From Candidatus Latescibacterota bacterium (GTDB taxonomy: Bacteria; Latescibacterota; UBA2968; UBA8231): a stretch of 64,000 bases of DNA. Positions 9,451 to 18,708 of the stretch are shown piece by piece. Under the pieces are notes generated by a model, which was not told the DNA's origin, did not search any database, and worked only from the letters and a program-made list of their open reading frames with translations. Made by a program: the position numbers and the translations under genes. How positions within the stretch are numbered: position 1 is the stretch's first letter; every line of letters begins with the position of its first letter. The DNA lies in contig JAJEFJ010000039.1 of assembly GCA_022820485.1 (NCBI GenBank), positions 1-64,000 of the forward strand, read 5' to 3'.

Positions 9451-9603
9451 TGTTACGCACAGGCCCTAGGTATGAGATGCTTCGCTTCGCTCAGCATGAC
9501 AGGTGCTGATGTCTTGCTACCTATGTCATGCTGAGCGGAGCAAAGCGGAGTCGAAGCATCCCTGCCTGCCAATGCTAGCACACTGGCAGGACAATGCGTA
9601 ACA
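9451..9603. repeat. Palindromic intergenic repeat element
   Basis: Outer arms TGTTACGCA (9451-9459) and TGCGTAACA (9595-9603); inner arms GATGCTTCG...CAGCATGAC (9476-9500) and GTCATGCTGAGCGGAGCAAAGCGGAGTCGAAGCATC (9525-9560). Confidence 0.7.
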
Positions 9604-9692
9604 CCAGTGACTAAGTACGACTCCATTGACAAGAAGAGACGTGCAGTTTAACATGGTCATATAAAATGACTATATAGTCAGGAGTTGAGACC

Positions 9693-9932
9693 ATGCAGAT
9701 GTCCATCAGCGAATTCAAAGCCAAATGCACCCAAGTCGTGCGCGAAGTCGGCACCAAATACCAAACCGTGGAGTTGACCAATCGCGGCAAGGTCGTCGCG
9801 CAAGTCGTCCCCCCCGAGCCGGAGGCCAAACCCGACCCCCAATCCTTCTTCGGCTCGCTCCGCGGTACGATCGCGTACCAGCCCGGTTGGGACGAGCCGC
9901 TCGGCGAGGATGATTGGGAAGCCTGCCAGTGA
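9693..9932 (+). CDS. Phd/YefM-type antitoxin
   Basis: SISEFKAKCTQVVREVGTKYQTVELTNRGKVVAQVVP; overlaps the PIN toxin gene. Confidence 0.85.
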   Translation: MQMSISEFKAKCTQVVREVGTKYQTVELTNRGKVVAQVVPPEPEAKPDPQSFFGSLRGTIAYQPGWDEPLGEDDWEACQ

Positions 9933-10327
9933 AGTACTTGCTCGACACCCATGCGTGGATCTGGGCCTTGGAGGCACCGGAAAAACTGCCCGATCCTATA
10001 AGGAAGATGCTGCTGGAGCCGGATCACCTGCCCTTTGGGCTAGCGGCGATCAGTCCTTGGGAAGTGGCGAAAAAAGAGTCCAAGGGGCTTTTGCAATTAT
10101 CTATGCCTGTGCGCCAGTGGGTCGCGCACGCCACCCAAGCCCCATTCATAGAGCTTCTGCCCCTTTCAGTGGATATAGCCCTCGAATCGGCGCATTTGCC
10201 TACACCCTTCCACAAAGACCCGGCCGACCAAATGATCGTCGCCACCGCGCGGGTGCACAGTCTGGTGCTGATCAGCACCGATCAACGGCTGCGCACCTAT
10301 CCACACGTGCAAACAAAGTGGGAATAG
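9929..10327 (+). CDS. PIN-domain toxin (VapC family)
   Basis: VKYLLDTHAWIWAL..., AISPWEVA, HKDPADQMIVATARVHSLVLISTDQRL; GTG start overlapping the antitoxin stop. Confidence 0.9.
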   Translation: MKYLLDTHAWIWALEAPEKLPDPIRKMLLEPDHLPFGLAAISPWEVAKKESKGLLQLSMPVRQWVAHATQAPFIELLPLSVDIALESAHLPTPFHKDPADQMIVATARVHSLVLISTDQRLRTYPHVQTKWE

Positions 10328-10336
10328 TAAATCAAT

Positions 10337-11281
10337 CTATTCGGCAAACTTCTGCTTGAGCGCTCCCCAACTCGTGGCGGCTACCGCGCTGGCCGGGCTA
10401 GATATTTCGGTGAGGCGACTGATTTGGGAGATCGTAATCGGCGGGATGTTGCCGCTGGCAAAAGTCTGCCTAGTCTCTTCGACTATGGCGACGGACCCAA
10501 TCCCACGAGCAACCCAAACATAGGAATCTATCTCGAATGTCGTTCCACCCAAAGACGCGAACTGCTCGTTGCCCTCGAAGGAGAGGACAATGCTGCCGGT
10601 CTGGCGGAGGCGCAGGCAATCGAAGGTGCCCGCCGGTAGCTGAATCTCACCCCAAGCATCAACGGCGAACTGAAGGTCAAGCTGGCCGGATATTGTCTCC
10701 TCTGGTAGCAGCAATTCTGCTAGCAGCAACTCGGGTCCTGCCATCCCTAGTGCTGAGAGAATCTGAGCCTCCCAAGAGATGTTTTCGACTGTCCAGCTTT
10801 TGCCAAATTCCAGCGGCCAAGGCGTTTCTATATCAACAAGCGGGATGGGGACTTGTCCATCCGGTCCTCCGACACCGACGAGAACATCGCCTGCGGTACT
10901 GCGCTGGAGATAGCCATACGTCTCTATCTCGTCCGTTCCGCCCGTGGCATTGGGCACAGTAGTAATGATACGGACGGCGTAGTCGGCGTCCGGGAAGCTA
11001 GCGGCGTCAAGAGCCTGATCCAGCGGGATAACCGCACTACTGCCGCTGAAGGTGAGTATGCTGTTGGCAAGGGAGCCGGTGAGGTCGAAGGACTGATCAG
11101 CACCGGCAGAGCCAATGTCAAAGCCGGTTTCCTCTAGGCTGCTAAAGGCTACGGCGATTTCTTGTTCCCAAGTCATGCCCAAGGATAGGCGTAAATCGTC
11201 GGGAGAAAGGGTGATCTGGGCTGTAGCAGAGATAGGGAGGAAGACAAAGACGATTGATGCTAATACACGGCCGACGAGCAT
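10337..11281 (-). CDS. Secreted protein of unknown function, paralog A
   Basis: Signal peptide MLVGRVLASIVFVFLPISATAQ; strong similarity to the next ORF. Confidence 0.75.
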   Translation of the reverse strand: MLVGRVLASIVFVFLPISATAQITLSPDDLRLSLGMTWEQEIAVAFSSLEETGFDIGSAGADQSFDLTGSLANSILTFSGSSAVIPLDQALDAASFPDADYAVRIITTVPNATGGTDEIETYGYLQRSTAGDVLVGVGGPDGQVPIPLVDIETPWPLEFGKSWTVENISWEAQILSALGMAGPELLLAELLLPEETISGQLDLQFAVDAWGEIQLPAGTFDCLRLRQTGSIVLSFEGNEQFASLGGTTFEIDSYVWVARGIGSVAIVEETRQTFASGNIPPITISQISRLTEISSPASAVAATSWGALKQKFAE

Positions 11282-11316
11282 GGTGGTATCCCTTCCCTTG
11301 TCTAAAGTTATTCAAT

Positions 11317-12207
11317 CTATTCGGCAAATTTTTGCTTGAGTGCTCCCCAGCTCTCGACAGCTATCGCGGTGGCCGGGCTGGATATTTCGGTAAGGCGAGC
11401 GATTTGGGTGTTCGTACTCGGCGGGATGTTGCCGCTGGCGAAAGTCTGCTTAGTCTCTACCACCATAGCGACGGCCCCAATCCCACGGGCATACCAAGCA
11501 TAGGCGTCTATCTCAGCGGTTACTTCACCCAAAGACGCGAGCTGAGCGTTGCCCGCGAAAGTAAAGACGCCAGTGCCGGTCTGGTGGATGCGCAAGCACT
11601 CAAAGGTGTCCGCCGGTAGCTGAATCTCACCCCAAGCATCAACCGCGTATTGATAGTCGTACAGGCCGGAACTTGTGATCCCTGGGGCTATGGTCTGATC
11701 CAAAGAGAAGTTTTCAACGGCCCAGCTTTTGCCAAATTCTAGCGGCCAAGGTGTCCCTATATCGACAAGCGGAAAGGAGACTTGGCCGGCCGGGCCTCTG
11801 GCACCTATGAGGACATCGCCTGCGGGACTGCGCCGGAAATAGTGGTACGTCTCGATCTCGTCCGTTCCACCTGTGGCATTGGGCACAGTAGCAATGTTAT
11901 AGACGGAGTAATCGGCGTCGGGAAAGCTAGTGGCGTCGGGAACCTGTTCCAGCGGGATGACCGAACTGCGGATAAAGGCAAGCATGCTGTTGGAGATGGA
12001 GCCGGTGAGGTCTGATGACTGATCGGCACCGGCAGGGCCGATGTCGAAGCCAGAGTCCTCTATACTGCTAAGGACTGTGGCGATTTCTTGCTCCCAAGTC
12101 ATGCCCAAGGATAGGCGTAAATCGTCGGGAGATAGAGTAATCTGGGCTGTAGCAGAGAGAGGAAGGAATACGAAGGCGATTGATGCTAATGCGCGGACGA
12201 CGAACAT
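11317..12207 (-). CDS. Secreted protein of unknown function, paralog B
   Basis: MFVVRALASIAFVFLPLSATAQITLSPDDLRLSLGMTWEQEIA...SSPATAIAVESWGALKQKFAE parallels paralog A throughout. Confidence 0.75.
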   Translation of the reverse strand: MFVVRALASIAFVFLPLSATAQITLSPDDLRLSLGMTWEQEIATVLSSIEDSGFDIGPAGADQSSDLTGSISNSMLAFIRSSVIPLEQVPDATSFPDADYSVYNIATVPNATGGTDEIETYHYFRRSPAGDVLIGARGPAGQVSFPLVDIGTPWPLEFGKSWAVENFSLDQTIAPGITSSGLYDYQYAVDAWGEIQLPADTFECLRIHQTGTGVFTFAGNAQLASLGEVTAEIDAYAWYARGIGAVAMVVETKQTFASGNIPPSTNTQIARLTEISSPATAIAVESWGALKQKFAE

Positions 12208-12335
12208 GGTGGTATCCCTTATGGAGATGAGAGTGTAGAGTCGAGCTTAAATTAGCTCGCGCTCCGAGAGGAATCAATCTATAGTTGGAAGACGGAGGCC
12301 GTTGGACAACGTCAGCGATTCGACTGCAAGAAGGC

Positions 12336-13259
12336 TCACCCGCGGGGGCGATCCCGCCACTCTTCCCAGCTCGTCACCTGCTTTGGGTCGGCGCTGCGGA
12401 CGACAAAGCCGGGATAGATCTGGTCGAATTCGTCGCCGCTGCTGTGCCAAGCATAGGACTGGCCAGTGGGCATATAGCGGACGTCGATGCTCCAGCGCAC
12501 CTCGGAGTCAGTGGTATTGTGTCCAGAGGCGTGCAGGGTGCGGTTGTCAAAGGCGATGGCGTCGCCGACCTGGACAGGCTCGGGACGGGCTTGGCCGTAC
12601 CAGGTGACGTCGGCTATGGGCTCGCGCTGGCCGTCTCCGGTGTCGCGCCATGGAATGGCGCCGTGGCAATGGCTGCCGGGGACAAAGGAGAGGCATCCAT
12701 TTTCCTCGTCGGCGTCGACGAGGGGGATCCAGACCGAGAGGTCGGGGAGGACTTCGCCGCCGTAGTAGAAACTGTCCTGGTGCCAGGCAAAGGTGGTGCT
12801 CGGGTCGTTGGGGATTTTGGGGCGGACCCAGTAGTCGCCGTTAGCGGTCAACTCAGGGCCGAGGAGATCCGCGGCCAGATCGGTCAGCGGAGGATAAGTC
12901 AATAATTGGTACACAGCGCGGTCGAGCAGGCCCCTCTGGCCCCAATTGCGCGCCAAGGGCGGGTTTTCCGGGTCCCGGTTGTAGTCGCGGGCGGCCAAGG
13001 CCCAGCGCTCGACAAAAGGCACCTCCGCATAGAGAGAGCGGATCTGGCCCTTCTGGTGCATGGCGCGGATTTGCTCGTCGACATAGCGGGTGATGAGCTG
13101 GCGCACGGGCTCGAGGACGGCTTCGTCGCATAGTTGGTTCAGGACCAAGTAGCCGTCGGCGGCAAAGGTGTCGCGTTGCGTCCGAGTGAGCATGGGCATT
13201 TCAAGGGCTTGCGCGAGATAGTATAGGTCCAATTGGGCACGGCCTTCAACATTGGACAC
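12336..13259 (-). CDS. Phytanoyl-CoA dioxygenase (PhyH) family protein
   Basis: FAWHQDSFYYGG (HxD) ... GDAIAFDNRTLHASGHN with distal His/Arg region. Confidence 0.88.
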   Translation of the reverse strand: MSNVEGRAQLDLYYLAQALEMPMLTRTQRDTFAADGYLVLNQLCDEAVLEPVRQLITRYVDEQIRAMHQKGQIRSLYAEVPFVERWALAARDYNRDPENPPLARNWGQRGLLDRAVYQLLTYPPLTDLAADLLGPELTANGDYWVRPKIPNDPSTTFAWHQDSFYYGGEVLPDLSVWIPLVDADEENGCLSFVPGSHCHGAIPWRDTGDGQREPIADVTWYGQARPEPVQVGDAIAFDNRTLHASGHNTTDSEVRWSIDVRYMPTGQSYAWHSSGDEFDQIYPGFVVRSADPKQVTSWEEWRDRPRG

Positions 13260-13324
13260 CCGATAGAACTTTCAGTTTGTCTCAAACTGCCCGATTTTTG
13301 GGAGCACCTGCAAAGGACCACGCC

Positions 13325-14869
13325 ATGCAATTGAGAGAATCAATGAAATTGGGGGGCCAGCACCTGCTGGGCTGGCTCGACCCGGAGCGCGACTACCTGC
13401 CCACGGGCAGTTGGGCCATCACCCACGATCTGGCTCGCTGGTGGGACGCCATGCTGCGCCTCGAACGCGCCACTAACTTTGCCATCCCCGCGCACGTGGA
13501 AGGAGCCAACCTGCGCAATCTCCACTGGCTCACCGACAATGCCGACGGGCTCCTCTGGGTGCCGCCGGGCCTAAGTTGGCACCCCATCAAATTCGAACTC
13601 CACAGCCTGCGCGAGGGCATCCTGACCTTTGCCGCCCTAGCCCAGTACCGCAACAACGCTTGGGCTCGCCAAGCCGGTCGCAAATACCTCGAATCGATCC
13701 GCCGCGGCCTCAAGCCGGACTTCACCTGGGACTTCGACCAGTTCGACTACGCCCGCTACTTCACCGGCGGCAAAAACGAGGACCCGGGACACAAACCCTC
13801 CAACGAGGGCCGCTTTGCCCTGACCGTCCAGCACGGCCGCTGCATCGAGGCCCTAGTGTGGTACTACGAGGCCACGGGCGACGCCCTAGCTATGGAACTA
13901 GCCGAGGACCTGGCCCGCTTCCACCTCGCGTACGCCATTGCCCCCGACGGCACTATCCCCGACGAACTGGCGCACCGGGCTATCGGCGACCGCCAATCCC
14001 ACCTGTACACCCTGTGCGGCCTGCTGCTCTTCGGTTGCAAGACCCACCAGTCCGAATACGTCGATGCGGTAGTGCGCACGTACCGGGCCGGCGTCCCCGC
14101 GCTGGTCAATGAATGCGGCTGGGTCGCCCACGATATGGGCCAGACGCGCTTCCTCGACCAATCGGGCAATCTCCTAGCCAACACCGAATCCACGGGCGCG
14201 GCCGCCCGGCTCGCCCTGTGGATGGCGCGTTATACCGCGCATACCGAGTGCTACGACGACGTCGAGCGGCTGGTGCGCGCCCGGCTTTTCCCGGGCCAGA
14301 TCACCCAGGCCGATATCCACGCCAACCCAGACATAGAAATTCCCCCCAAGGCACTCGGCGGCTGGGGAGGCAACGACTATCCCCACGCCGGTAAGGGCTA
14401 CAATCCCAGCGGCACGGCCGAAATCGTCCACACCATGAGCGCGATCTACCAGCACATCAGTGCCCTCGAGGAGGCTGGTCTCGTCGTGTACATGCACTTC
14501 GACTACTCCGACGACGCGGTCGAGATCAAAGCGGACAGAAGCGCCGAGGCCACCCTCGCGGTGCGGCCCCGCATCCACGACAATGTCCTGATCCGCGTGC
14601 CCGGGTGGGCACCCCCGGAATCAGTCCGCATCGAGATCGACGGCCGCCCAGCGGCCCTGCGCATGGTGGGGTCATTCGCCTATCTCGGACGCCAGCAGGT
14701 AGGAGTCAACAGCCAGATCGTCCTGCGCCATGCCCTGCCAACTCGCCACACCCAAGAGACCATGACGGCCGGAGACACCTACCACTTTGCTTGGCGCGGC
14801 GACCAGATCACTGGCGTGTACCCGAACGAGTGGCCCCTGCCTTTCTACCCGACGCTCGAGTCTTCCTAG
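13325..14869 (+). CDS. GH127/DUF1680-like alpha/alpha-barrel protein (putative glycoside hydrolase)
   Basis: Helical-barrel pattern then IRVPGWAPPESVRIEIDGRP beta region typical of the DUF1680 C-terminus; start taken at MQLRESMKLGG. Confidence 0.55.
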   Translation: MQLRESMKLGGQHLLGWLDPERDYLPTGSWAITHDLARWWDAMLRLERATNFAIPAHVEGANLRNLHWLTDNADGLLWVPPGLSWHPIKFELHSLREGILTFAALAQYRNNAWARQAGRKYLESIRRGLKPDFTWDFDQFDYARYFTGGKNEDPGHKPSNEGRFALTVQHGRCIEALVWYYEATGDALAMELAEDLARFHLAYAIAPDGTIPDELAHRAIGDRQSHLYTLCGLLLFGCKTHQSEYVDAVVRTYRAGVPALVNECGWVAHDMGQTRFLDQSGNLLANTESTGAAARLALWMARYTAHTECYDDVERLVRARLFPGQITQADIHANPDIEIPPKALGGWGGNDYPHAGKGYNPSGTAEIVHTMSAIYQHISALEEAGLVVYMHFDYSDDAVEIKADRSAEATLAVRPRIHDNVLIRVPGWAPPESVRIEIDGRPAALRMVGSFAYLGRQQVGVNSQIVLRHALPTRHTQETMTAGDTYHFAWRGDQITGVYPNEWPLPFYPTLESS

Positions 14870-14887
14870 CGGCGGTTAGACAGCTTC

Positions 14888-15727
14888 TCAGGCCCGCTGC
14901 CAGCGGCTGGGATTCACGCCCGGTGCCTCGCTCGACATATTATCGGGCTTGTTGGGCACGTCAAAGTCCCAGTGCCGCGTATTGGGATCAGCGAAAAAAG
15001 GACGCACCGACTCGGGCAGCCCGGCCAGATCCTCTTCGTCCCAGTTCTCGACCTCGGCAATGGGGCCAGCCCAAGTCGGACGGTACGCAATGGCCAGCAC
15101 CGAGCGCGTGTGCTCGCCCCTGTTGGGCCAAGTGCCGTGGAAAGCACGGTGATTAAGAAAAACCGCCGAGCCAGCCTTGCACGGCACCACCACCTCCTCG
15201 GGATGGCGCTCGTAGCGCATGTACGGATTGGCGTCGGCGTGCATGCACAAATGGGAGCGCGGAATCACGCGGAAAGGCGACACCTCGAGCGTCAAGTCAT
15301 CGAGGTAGTAGAGCACGCGGATGGTAAAGGGACAACTGCCGTTGTACCCAAAAATCTGCGAGCCGTAGGGCTGCCCATCCGTGTGTAGGCTGATACCGGG
15401 CGTGCCAGGCTCGGAGCGGTCGTACCCATAGCTGAGAAAGACGATCTCGTCGCCGAAGACTTGGCGCAAAAAATCAACGGTCGGCGCATGGGCGATGAGA
15501 TCGGTCACAGCCCCCCCTTCAAACTGGATCTGGGACTTGCCGCGCTGGTGCGGACTGTAGTCGCGCGGCGTGGTCTCCCAAGTTTCAGCCTGGGCCTTGA
15601 GGCGGGCGATGTGCTCGGGGCTGAGCAGGTCGGGAATGACCAGATACCCTTCGAGTTCGACGTGGCGGATGCGCTCGCCCAGCGTGAGGGCGGACCAGTC
15701 GCGGTCGTCGATAGTGGTCTTTTGCAT
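14888..15727 (-). CDS. Phytanoyl-CoA dioxygenase family protein
   Basis: GYLVIPDLLSPEHIARLKAQ..., ISLHTDGQPYGSQ, GSAVFLNHRAFHGTWPNRGEHTRSVLAIAYRP. Confidence 0.88.
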   Translation of the reverse strand: MQKTTIDDRDWSALTLGERIRHVELEGYLVIPDLLSPEHIARLKAQAETWETTPRDYSPHQRGKSQIQFEGGAVTDLIAHAPTVDFLRQVFGDEIVFLSYGYDRSEPGTPGISLHTDGQPYGSQIFGYNGSCPFTIRVLYYLDDLTLEVSPFRVIPRSHLCMHADANPYMRYERHPEEVVVPCKAGSAVFLNHRAFHGTWPNRGEHTRSVLAIAYRPTWAGPIAEVENWDEEDLAGLPESVRPFFADPNTRHWDFDVPNKPDNMSSEAPGVNPSRWQRA

Positions 15728-15794
15728 GGCAGACTCTCCTCGGTGAGGTTATACCTCTTCTACACAGCGGCACTACTGTCGCCGGTGCCTTTCG

Positions 15795-16865
15795 TCAATT
15801 GTCGATTTGTACCTTTTCGCCAGTTTCCGCGCTTGCGTAAATCGCGTCCAGCAACCTCATGAAGGTCAGCGCCTCGGCGGGAGAGACATCGGGCGGCTGG
15901 GCACCGCGAATCGCGCCGGCAAAATCGCGGATCTCCGCGTTGAAGTCGCCGTCGCCGTGTTCCACAAATTCACCAGCGGAATCGTCACCTTCATCGTACA
16001 TGGCACCCAGCAACCGGCGCGTCCCCGAACGTCTCTTGCCCTCGGGCAGCGAAGTGGATTCCACCTCAATGGTGCCATTCGTACCCAAGACGCGCAAGCG
16101 CAAATCCCACACCCGATCCGCCCAAGTGGAAATGACCGAGGAAGTATCCATCTGAATTGTCATACCGCCGGCGCACCCCACCAGAAAACTCATATAATCC
16201 TCGGAGTGACGCTCCACCTCTAGCGTCGTTGGAAACGCGCTATGGCTGACGGCAAAGGCCCATTCGGGTTGCGGACAACCCAGTAAAAACCACGCCTGAT
16301 CGAGGTAGTGCGAACCGTGTTGGCCCAATGCACCGCCCTTAAAACCCCATCTATATAACCAACTCCTGCCCGGCGGCGGCTCGTAATTAGCTCCGTGCTC
16401 GCGATAGTGGTAGTGGACGCGCGCGTGGTACGCGTGCCCAATCCTACCATCGGCGATCATTTGCCGGCTCTCTTTGTTCTCCGCCTGATGCCGCATAAAG
16501 TAGGAGTACACGAGCGTTTTCCCCGTGCTTGCTGCAACGGCGTTGATCTCCTCAACATCTGCGGCATTGCGACCGTGCGGCTTCTGCACCAACACGTGCT
16601 TTCCCGCCTCTAGCGCCTCAATGACCATCGGCTTCCGCACATCGGGTGCAGTGGCGACTCCAACGGCTTCAACCTCGTCATCGGCGAGCAACTCTCGATA
16701 GTCGCCATAGACTCTGGGGACATCGTTGTCCTCTGCGACCTGCCGCGCCAAATCTCGGTTCAGATCGGCGACCGCCCAGGCGATGGTATCTTCGCCGACG
16801 TGGGCACCAGCCACCCAAGTCCTGCCAACTCGGCAGCCGATTACGCCCATTTTAATTTTGTCCAT
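15795..16865 (-). CDS. Gfo/Idh/MocA family oxidoreductase
   Basis: MGVIGCRVGRTWVAG, EALEAGKHVLVQKPHGRN. Confidence 0.9.
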   Translation of the reverse strand: MDKIKMGVIGCRVGRTWVAGAHVGEDTIAWAVADLNRDLARQVAEDNDVPRVYGDYRELLADDEVEAVGVATAPDVRKPMVIEALEAGKHVLVQKPHGRNAADVEEINAVAASTGKTLVYSYFMRHQAENKESRQMIADGRIGHAYHARVHYHYREHGANYEPPPGRSWLYRWGFKGGALGQHGSHYLDQAWFLLGCPQPEWAFAVSHSAFPTTLEVERHSEDYMSFLVGCAGGMTIQMDTSSVISTWADRVWDLRLRVLGTNGTIEVESTSLPEGKRRSGTRRLLGAMYDEGDDSAGEFVEHGDGDFNAEIRDFAGAIRGAQPPDVSPAEALTFMRLLDAIYASAETGEKVQIDN

Positions 16866-16870
16866 CACAA

Positions 16871-17908
16871 TCACCGCCTTTGCAATCGCTCTAGCTTTGC
16901 CTGCAGCTCGGGCTTTTCCAGCACTTCCCTGTTGACCACGTGCTCGGGAATTTCGCCACGCCCAATTCGCGCCGCCTGCCGGAGTCTGCCCCTCCAAGCC
17001 TGCATGTAGTACTCGTCGGTGTGACACAGAGAGTGCGGCGCAACCACGACGTTATCCATTTTGAGGAGGGGATTGTCCGCATCGACGGGCTCCTGCTCAA
17101 ATACATCCAGCCCAGCGCCGCGAATGCGTCCGCTCTGCAGGACCCGTATCAGGGCTTGCTCATCGACGACGGGCCCCCGCGAAGTATTGATCAGGTACGC
17201 CGTCGGCTTCATCAAGTTCAATTCCCGCTCGCCGATCAGATGGCGCGTCTGCTCGCTGAGCGGGACGCTGATGCTGACGAAGTCGGAATCGGCCAGCAGG
17301 GTATCCATATCGACCAGTTCCACGTCCACATCGGCCACATCCTCCTCGCTCAGCTTGGGATCGCAGCCCAAATGCCGCATGCCAAAGGGCTTGGCCATCA
17401 GGAACATCTCGTGCCCGATATTGCCCACGCCAATGGAACCGAGCGTCTTGCCGGTCAGCCCTTCGCCGCGGTAGAGGCGCTGGTCGGCCCAGCGTCCCTC
17501 GCGGGTGATCCGATCCTTGTTGATCAGGCGCGTGGCCAAGGCCAGAATAAAGGTGATGATCGTGCAGGCCATGGGCCGGCGCACGGCGTCGGGGGCCGTG
17601 CAGAGCATTACATCGGCCCGAGTCAGAGCCTCGACATCGATGTGGTCGTACCCAACGCCGGTGAAGAGCACGGCCACGAGCTGGTCGTTGCCAACCAAGG
17701 AGCGCTCGCTCCAGCGGGACGCGCCCGAGATAACCGCGTCGCAGCCGCGCACCTGCTCGGGAGCAATTTCCGCGCTCCGCTCGGCCAATATCCGGTACTG
17801 GATTTCGGGCATTTCATCGAATAGTTCCAGCCCAGGACCGGGCAAGTCGAAATTCCCCTCCGCGTCGAAGAACTCCTGGGCTATCCCAACCGTAATTTTA
17901 GTGGTCAT
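16871..17908 (-). CDS. D-2-hydroxyacid dehydrogenase (NAD-binding)
   Basis: GKTLGSIGVGNIGHEM, INTSRGPVVDEQALIRVLQSGRIRGAGLDVFEQEP. Confidence 0.92.
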   Translation of the reverse strand: MTTKITVGIAQEFFDAEGNFDLPGPGLELFDEMPEIQYRILAERSAEIAPEQVRGCDAVISGASRWSERSLVGNDQLVAVLFTGVGYDHIDVEALTRADVMLCTAPDAVRRPMACTIITFILALATRLINKDRITREGRWADQRLYRGEGLTGKTLGSIGVGNIGHEMFLMAKPFGMRHLGCDPKLSEEDVADVDVELVDMDTLLADSDFVSISVPLSEQTRHLIGERELNLMKPTAYLINTSRGPVVDEQALIRVLQSGRIRGAGLDVFEQEPVDADNPLLKMDNVVVAPHSLCHTDEYYMQAWRGRLRQAARIGRGEIPEHVVNREVLEKPELQAKLERLQRR

Positions 17909-18707
17909 CTACATCCTCTCGATACATGGAGAAAGCCTGCACCGCGCCGTCGCGGAGCAGGTCGTATTCGCTGTGGCGGAAGCGACCCACCAGTTGGATG
18001 CCGTCCCGGCGCTGGTCCAGGTACTCCTCGCGGTTGCGCGGATAAATCGCCGGCTCGGTAGCGATCCCCTTAGCTAGGGCGATCTCGATGACGCGCTCCA
18101 TGGCCCGCACCACTTCTGGGTGTTCCCAATCGCCGTGAAAACCCATGGTCGCCGCCAAGTCACCGGGGCCAAAAACTACCGCATCCACCCATTCGTTGGC
18201 GAGCATGGCCTCGGCGTTCTCCACGCCGTGCCAAGACTCGATCTTGAGAATGAGCATGGTGGCCTCGTTGGCCTCGCGGCAATAGCGGGCCGCCTCGCCA
18301 GCGGCGTACTCCACATTGGCACCCATGGCCAGCCCTCGCTCCCCGTCCGGCGCGTATTTCATCCAGCGCGCCAGCGCCGCGACTTGCTCGGGCTCTTCGG
18401 CGTGGGAGAGGCATATCCCCAGCGCACCCGCATCGAGCAGCCGCGATACAAAGGGCCGCTCGGGCACCAGGACCGTCACCACCGGAGCAAGGCCGTTGTC
18501 CCGGGCCATGACCAAGAAGTTGGTCAGAGTTTCGTCGTTGTGGATCACGTGTTCGTTTTCGACCAGCAGCATATTGTATCCCGCCTGGGTCGCGATCTTA
18601 ATCACCGAAGGACGCAGCGACTCAAAGACATTGAAGCCAAAGAGCGGCCCACCGCTGCGGAGAATTTCCTTGGCCGGGTTGCGGATTAGGGGATTTTCTT
18701 CCGCCAT
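17898..18707 (-). CDS. HpcH/HpaI family aldolase
   Basis: FGFNVFESLRPSVIKIATQAGYNMLLVENEH, GALGICLSHAEEPEQ, VFGPGDLAATMGFHGD. Confidence 0.88.
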   Translation of the reverse strand: MAEENPLIRNPAKEILRSGGPLFGFNVFESLRPSVIKIATQAGYNMLLVENEHVIHNDETLTNFLVMARDNGLAPVVTVLVPERPFVSRLLDAGALGICLSHAEEPEQVAALARWMKYAPDGERGLAMGANVEYAAGEAARYCREANEATMLILKIESWHGVENAEAMLANEWVDAVVFGPGDLAATMGFHGDWEHPEVVRAMERVIEIALAKGIATEPAIYPRNREEYLDQRRDGIQLVGRFRHSEYDLLRDGAVQAFSMYREDVDDH

Positions 18708-18708
18708 A

